DNA from: Fidelibacterota bacterium
GTDB lineage: Bacteria > Fidelibacterota > Marinisomatia > Marinisomatales > TCS56
Assembly: GCA_013203015.1 (NCBI GenBank)
Contig: JABMPO010000064.1
Location: 1 to 9,453, forward strand
Direction: 5' to 3'
Length of the DNA: 9,453 nucleotides
Positions 6,201 to 9,453 of the stretch are shown in pieces. Positions within the stretch are counted from its first letter, which is position 1; every line of letters starts with the position of its first letter. The notes under the pieces are model-generated. The model saw nothing but the letters and a program-made list of their open reading frames with translations, searched no databases and was not told the origin of the DNA. A program made the translations under genes and the position numbers.

Positions 6201-9200
6201 CCCTGAATGGTGCAACGATCCGTGACGGAGCTGGTAACAATGCAGTACTGACTCTGCCGACGGTTGGTTTAGCGGGTTCATTAGGATTTAATAAAGCCAT
6301 AGTCATTGATGGTGTTTTACCATCGGATTTTACCGTGGGATCGGTACTTACTAATGGCGGTGTAATAGTAGCAGGTTACTGGAATGCCAGTAATACGGCG
6401 ATCAGGATCAGGGTACCGCTGGAGATTAGCGATAGCAGTTTAGATGATGGCAGGATCCAATTGGAAGCTGAGGCAGATGGTTCATTTGAAGACCTTGGCG
6501 CATTAACAACGATTAACGGTGATAGCGTTGCGGTGGGCTTCCAGACAATCACTGTACAGGCTACCGAGGCCATTGTTACCGGTTTCGAAGATTTATTTGG
6601 TTTTGATATTAACGATGAGATTACGATCCGGGCGGTGATCACTGATGAGGCTGGCAACTCCAAGACCGGTACAGCCAGCGGAACGACGATAATAGTGGAT
6701 CAGACCGCCCCGACTGCCTTGATTGTGGGTGATGTTACAACCAGTGGCGGACGGCTGGTAGATAATTACTGGAATGGCACTAATGAAGTTGCTGATATCA
6801 TTATTCCTTTGGAGACTTCTGATTTAAGTTTGACGAATGGAGCAATCAGAATCGTAGCCCGGGCCGGAAACAATACCTGGACCTTTATTGGCGATACATT
6901 CTCTATTACTGATCTGGATCGGTTGAATGGTTCAAAAACAGTTTCGGTGGACTCAGGCGGTACTGCGAGTACCGACATTCATGAATTACCCGGTTTTGCA
7001 AACTACTTAAATCTACAATTCAGATCTACCGTTGCTGATGTTGCTGGCAACACTACCGATTGGACTGTTAGCGATTCAATATTGCTGGTTGATGAACAGG
7101 CTCCTACGGTATCGTCAGTATCCTCAACTTTGGGTGATGGTTATTACACCGTTGACCAGCTAATACCAATTACTATTTTATTTGACGAAACTCTCCAGGT
7201 TTCAACTATCGCCGGGACACCATACATTGAGATTCAGACTGGAACCAGTTATCCAGTCTTTTATACCGGCGGCGATAATACCGATCTGCTGTCATTCAAT
7301 TATACTGTATTAACCGGCCACAATAATGATACGTTGGATTATGTTGCAAACAATTCCCTGATTCTAAATGGTGGTTCAATAATTGATGTAGCCGGAAATA
7401 ATGCCAATCTGACATTGGACGATCCTCAGGGTATTGGGTCTTTGGCCGCCAGTAGGAATATTTCTGTTGATACACAAGCTCCCGAAGCATTTATCTCTAT
7501 ATCACCGGATTCGCTGGTAAAGGCTGCTGATTCACCGCAGATTATTGCCGATTTTTCTGAGCAAATGGATTCTGCTGGTGTGTACATCCTTTATAATGGC
7601 GGAGCTTTTCTTGATACAGTCAGTATGAATAATCAAGATGTCCTTACCTGGGTATATACAATTCCAGCAATACCAGACAGCAATGATGGACGAGCTACAA
7701 TCAGCATCACCGGCCTCGATCGGGCTGGAAATGCTTTAACCGATTTGAACACATCTGGCCGCGATATATTACGCTTGGATAATGTCGATCCGTCCTTATC
7801 TAACTTTACCATTTCTTCTGGCGACTATATTAATCATCGACAATTAGGTTGGAGTTTGACTGAGTTCTCCGGGCGCCTGGAATCGGGCACAATTTTCTGG
7901 GATCAGGTTGACGGTAGTATAAATGATGTGACGACAAATTTATCAGGAGACGAATTGCTGTCTGGACTAAAGAGCGAATCTGATTTGAATGACCCACCAG
8001 CTTTGGTAGATGGTACAACTTATGATATTATTTTCACCGCAATCGATTCCGCTGGCAATGCGGGTAACGATACAATCCTGACCGTAACCTACGATGTAAC
8101 ACCACCATCGGTTAATCTTACCTATTCCCATTACCACGTTGCCGTGGATACAGTAGTTACCATCAGCGCAGAATTCAGTGAAAAAATACCGATTGACCCA
8201 CCAATCAGTATCGCCTATAATAATGGTGCCGGATCGACGGTTAGCGGCACGATGACACCGGTGGGTAATGATTCACTTAATTTCAGTTATTTGTTGACAG
8301 CACCATCTGGGGCCAGCGATGAAGGGGTCGCGCTGATATCGTTTATAATTGAGGATCTGGCATCCAATCAGTTACCGGCTGATAGTACTTTCAATAGTGA
8401 TACGCTAATTGTTGACAATACCACTGTTATTTGTACGTTCATGTACACAAATCAAGATCAACCAACCCTTGATTTGCTTGGCAGAGTAGACGATGTTATT
8501 GAGATAACGGCTAATTTTAATGACCAGATGCGTAAAGACGCCGAAGCGCCGACCCTTAATATACAGTATGCTGATTCTACCGATGATTCGATTGTTGGTC
8601 AATTATATTCATCGAAAACCAATGGCGACAGCACCTGGATTTATGAAATAATACTTCCCGACAGCAGCAAGAACAGTGGAATAATGACCGTGTCTGCAAT
8701 TGGGTTGGATTTAGCAGGTAATTCAGTAACCACTGCTTTGTTAGATGCTGTTTTTGAAGTTGATAATACACCACCGACTGCATTTGCAACTGGAGCTGTA
8801 ACAACCATGGTTGGTAATAATGTTACCGGCTGGATCAATGGATCAAACGATAGTCTCAAAATAAAAGCTCCAATATTAATAGGCGATTTGAATGGAATAT
8901 TGAGGCTGGCCTTTGCCGTACCGGCAAAAATGGATACTGCCAGTATCTGGGCAATTGCCGGCGCTCCGATTGATTTAATCAGAGCCGCTGATCCGGATAG
9001 TTTTTATGTTAATATAGATACAATCATAACCGCATTGAATAATGCCATGAGTGGCGATCTTGAACAGGGCGATGAAATCCTGACAGGAGTAATAAAATTT
9101 GATGAGGTAGGTAACGATACCAGGGGACAGGTAAGCAGTCAGAAATTGTTATATGATGTGCTGCCGCCTGCAGCAGGAAGTCCGATAGTTTGGAATAGCA

Positions 9201-9453
9201 CCAGTCCTGACACGTTAATATCCAATGATTCCCTGCAACTGATCTGGGGTTCTTACAATGACCCTGTTGCCGCAGCAGCGGGCATCGAGCGTTATGAATG
9301 GGCCGTGGAAACCGGAGGACCGGGCTGGACAGAACTGATTAGCTGGACGACAGCTGCAACTGACACAAGTGTAAATATTGGTATGGCTTTAACTCACTCC
9401 AGTATTTATCGCATTAAACTCAGAGCTTTTGATGTGGCGGGTAATCAATCTAC
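3209..9453 (+). CDS. Giant secreted multi-Ig-like repeat protein, 3' end outside window
   Basis: The frame from ATG 3209 stays open for 2081 codons plus two bases up to the window end, so the C terminus is missing. The start is supported by an immediate signal peptide (residues 1-20: KNIR, hydrophobic core, cleavage after LFA) and by lying 18 bp after the preceding stop; the Shine-Dalgarno is weak (GGGTAAGAG, 3199-3207). The body is tandem beta-rich Ig-like modules, most joined by a VDxxxPP or VDTQxPT boundary and many carrying D-x-AGN near the end. An N-terminal region (21-174) precedes modules D1 (175-285), A1, B1, A2, B2, B3, A3, B4, B5, A4, C1, D2, C2, C3, B6 and a fibronectin-III-like domain from 1986. 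A modules (GGTPQLTLETG, AVVNY-SG, ESDDLxY, NGGTIRDAAGN) resemble bacterial Ig-like repeats of large adhesins such as SwmB; this family match is from memory. It has only one Cys (1742) and is Asp/Asn/Thr/Ser/Gly-rich, as expected for an extracellular protein. Probable adhesion or surface-layer role; export route unknown because the C-terminal sorting signal, if any, is not visible. Confidence 0.9.
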   Translation, partial: MKNIRYVFLILSVLLTGLFAQGHSSVVFDLIGTDQVNGYHTSKTSSINIQITIDESGGNVSSIQLRGVALTSDPSAYDDVNFPDVSTILDISYSAQYSNSGGSGPAYSGIFNTGEVHTITVTDNEIEDLQTFSSGKRLYFVLVYNSTAFDGDYYSGDDIRGNNSNYYYFDIDTQGPTLSAIKENISNDSYYSGMYISTPQFIYSVGSESIVSGVMTWTRTAGSGSAVLTDTVFFAANGSANTTKTYNEDPGLTSGDVYTIELSVSDNHSNSNRYSYTNVTYDTDNPTVENVYSVDGNYIEDDEIIIYIQFSEDVLRSGTPTLSLEVPALSGYTVDHNNIGYGTNTLQFSYVVQDGHASDDLQYENTASLTAGDYIRDRAGNDAVLALPGLATANSLAGNNDISIDALDPGTFTVQSVIATGGTGVADYWNGTNTGVNVTVPIADDNSLDGGTVQLQARTADVETFQDLGPLTTIAAVNTTKIFSASASGTGDTDIDDLINYNDGDLLEFQAIITDNAGNSRTGTPSVTKLTVDTQSPTVTNVTSNDIEMTYAIGDAIDIIVNFNSAVDVVTTGGTPQLTLETGDITDAVVNYSSGTGTSVLVFIYIVGTDEESDDLNYASTGALVNNGGTLRDAAGNDAVLTLPATGSGSSLGGGKNYVVDGVPPANFPVGTASVNGTVERSGYWNGTSTSIDIIIPIANDNSLKTGTAQLKGKISSNPGYSSFGSPVTITAGHLTAGSLTISTTADDFENDILDFDDGETVTITAVLTDSTGNSKTGTASGTTIIVDQDLPANFTVGSVLTTGTPIVANYWNSHNTGVTVTIFIANDATLNGGTIFIKANAGSGFETVGDTIAVNAINTNKSVTLSRTQIEDINGYTEGGNISFRALLTDVAGNSRESSISGTTLAIDETAPTVSGVTSDDEDSNPFKIDDVIDLDVVFNEPVNVVTTGGPPQLTVNTNAVVNYTSGDDTTTLTFQYEVGEGEESDDLDYTSTAALTLNGATIRDGAGNNAVLTLPTVGLAGSLGFNKAIVIDGVLPSDFTVGSVLTNGGVIVAGYWNASNTAIRIRVPLEISDSSLDDGRIQLEAEADGSFEDLGALTTINGDSVAVGFQTITVQATEAIVTGFEDLFGFDINDEITIRAVITDEAGNSKTGTASGTTIIVDQTAPTALIVGDVTTSGGRLVDNYWNGTNEVADIIIPLETSDLSLTNGAIRIVARAGNNTWTFIGDTFSITDLDRLNGSKTVSVDSGGTASTDIHELPGFANYLNLQFRSTVADVAGNTTDWTVSDSILLVDEQAPTVSSVSSTLGDGYYTVDQLIPITILFDETLQVSTIAGTPYIEIQTGTSYPVFYTGGDNTDLLSFNYTVLTGHNNDTLDYVANNSLILNGGSIIDVAGNNANLTLDDPQGIGSLAASRNISVDTQAPEAFISISPDSLVKAADSPQIIADFSEQMDSAGVYILYNGGAFLDTVSMNNQDVLTWVYTIPAIPDSNDGRATISITGLDRAGNALTDLNTSGRDILRLDNVDPSLSNFTISSGDYINHRQLGWSLTEFSGRLESGTIFWDQVDGSINDVTTNLSGDELLSGLKSESDLNDPPALVDGTTYDIIFTAIDSAGNAGNDTILTVTYDVTPPSVNLTYSHYHVAVDTVVTISAEFSEKIPIDPPISIAYNNGAGSTVSGTMTPVGNDSLNFSYLLTAPSGASDEGVALISFIIEDLASNQLPADSTFNSDTLIVDNTTVICTFMYTNQDQPTLDLLGRVDDVIEITANFNDQMRKDAEAPTLNIQYADSTDDSIVGQLYSSKTNGDSTWIYEIILPDSSKNSGIMTVSAIGLDLAGNSVTTALLDAVFEVDNTPPTAFATGAVTTMVGNNVTGWINGSNDSLKIKAPILIGDLNGILRLAFAVPAKMDTASIWAIAGAPIDLIRAADPDSFYVNIDTIITALNNAMSGDLEQGDEILTGVIKFDEVGNDTRGQVSSQKLLYDVLPPAAGSPIVWNSTSPDTLISNDSLQLIWGSYNDPVAAAAGIERYEWAVETGGPGWTELISWTTAATDTSVNIGMALTHSSIYRIKLRAFDVAGNQS
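5525..5575 (+). repeat. Exact 51-bp direct repeat, copy 1 (end of module B2)
   Basis: These 51 bases are identical to 6653-6703 and encode GNSKTGTASGTTIIVDQ at the end of module B2. The flanking bases differ on both sides (C versus T before, G versus A after). Elsewhere the two modules have diverged, including at synonymous positions. Confidence 0.95.
6653..6703 (+). repeat. Exact 51-bp direct repeat, copy 2 (end of module B4)
   Basis: This is identical to 5525-5575. The offset is 1128 bp, exactly 376 codons, so the copies are in frame and match the period of the A-B-B block. Because the surrounding B2 and B4 sequences are clearly diverged, this short identity looks younger than the block duplication, which suggests local gene conversion or a strongly constrained linker. 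Confidence 0.95.
7481..9453 (+). repeat. Divergent module tail ending in a fibronectin-III-like domain
   Basis: After A4 the regular alternation stops. C1 (7481-7789), C2 (8102-8419) and C3 (8420-8770) share an ADFSEQM, AEFSEKI or ANFNDQM strand with a later D-A-N turn, the form common in bacterial Ig-like 'tension' modules. D2 (7790-8101) resembles the N-terminal module D1 (3731-4063) in its SG-(L/M)-W strand, DGTTYDI-type turn and final VTYDV-TPP or VTYDTDNP. B6 (8771-9163) is a diverged B module (GWINGSND). From 9164 the sequence has fibronectin-III hallmarks: LQLIWGS, GIERYEWAVE, SIYRIKLRAFDVAGNQS. These assignments rest on pattern only and the boundaries are approximate. Confidence 0.65.

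Larger units (their letters stand above)
4064..7480 (+). repeat. Tandem A and B Ig-like modules in A-B, A-B-B, A-B-B, A order
   Basis: Two module types can be followed by eye. A modules: A1 4064-4432, A2 4817-5197, A3 5945-6319, A4 7103-7480. They share a VxF(N/S)xxV strand, TGGTPQLT, a V-Y-SG turn, L-F-Y-V, SDDLxY, NGGxIRDxAGN and LTLP-GSLG. B modules: B1 4433-4816, B2 5198-5581, B3 5582-5944, B4 6320-6709, B5 6710-7102. They share FTVGSV-T-G, YWNGTNT, V-VPIANDxSL, GGTIQLxA and (T/V)DxAGNSxTG. B2 and B4 end VDQ, whereas B3 and B5 end IDE or VDE, so the B subtypes alternate. A2 to A3 and B3 to B5 are both 1128 bp apart, pointing to duplication of a whole A-B-B block. Boundaries are drawn at the Pro after the VDxxx linker and may be off by several residues. 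Confidence 0.8.

Noticed and set aside
5836..8859. Series of short minus-strand open frames (60-95 codons)
   Set aside because: They lie antisense to the continuously open giant gene, recur at homologous places in its modules and show no ribosome-binding sites. They are shadows of the repeats.
4064..9163. CRISPR array or mobile-element origin of the repeats
   Set aside because: The repeats are long, diverged, in frame and coding, with no constant short repeat/unique spacer pattern, no terminal inverted repeats and no transposase.

Overview
The window reads as bacterial chromosome from a Gram-negative (two-membrane) organism. Two adjacent tRNA genes without an encoded CCA end, a GlnRS gene, an outer-membrane-type protein ending in Phe, and a very large secreted protein built of Ig-like modules together suggest the Fibrobacterota-Chlorobiota-Bacteroidota neighbourhood, for example a marine candidate phylum such as Marinimicrobia. 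That placement is inference from style and content; the window holds no phylogenetic marker that I can test.

Layout, all on the + strand. Positions 1-142 hold the 3' half of tRNA-Arg(ACG) and a complete tRNA-Glu(CTC), closed by a perfect 12-bp terminator hairpin at 150-176. A 240-bp spacer with no convincing gene leads to glnS (418-2109), a full-length glutaminyl-tRNA synthetase. A 208-bp spacer follows, with a possible sigma70-like promoter, a small inverted repeat and a good Shine-Dalgarno site. Next is a two-gene unit. The first gene (2318-3190) encodes a signal peptide, a striking Asp/Glu/Tyr-only stretch and a probable small outer-membrane beta-barrel. After an 18-bp gap, the second gene starts at 3209 and stays open to the end of the window: at least 2081 codons of signal peptide plus tandem Ig-like modules.

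The tRNA and glnS genes are translation housekeeping. The 2318/3209 pair is the accessory part: a probable outer-membrane protein co-transcribed with a giant extracellular repeat protein, which suggests surface display, adhesion or anchoring. The giant gene has a higher-order structure. Two sequence-distinct modules (here A and B, about 125-130 residues each) are ordered A-B, A-B-B, A-B-B, A, followed by divergent modules and a fibronectin-III-like domain. The A-B-B block has a period of 1128 bp (376 codons). An exact 51-bp duplication lies at precisely this spacing, indicating a recent segmental duplication or gene conversion.

I see no insertion sequence, CRISPR array, integrase or phage gene. 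The minus strand has no credible gene; its open frames lie opposite the repeat genes.
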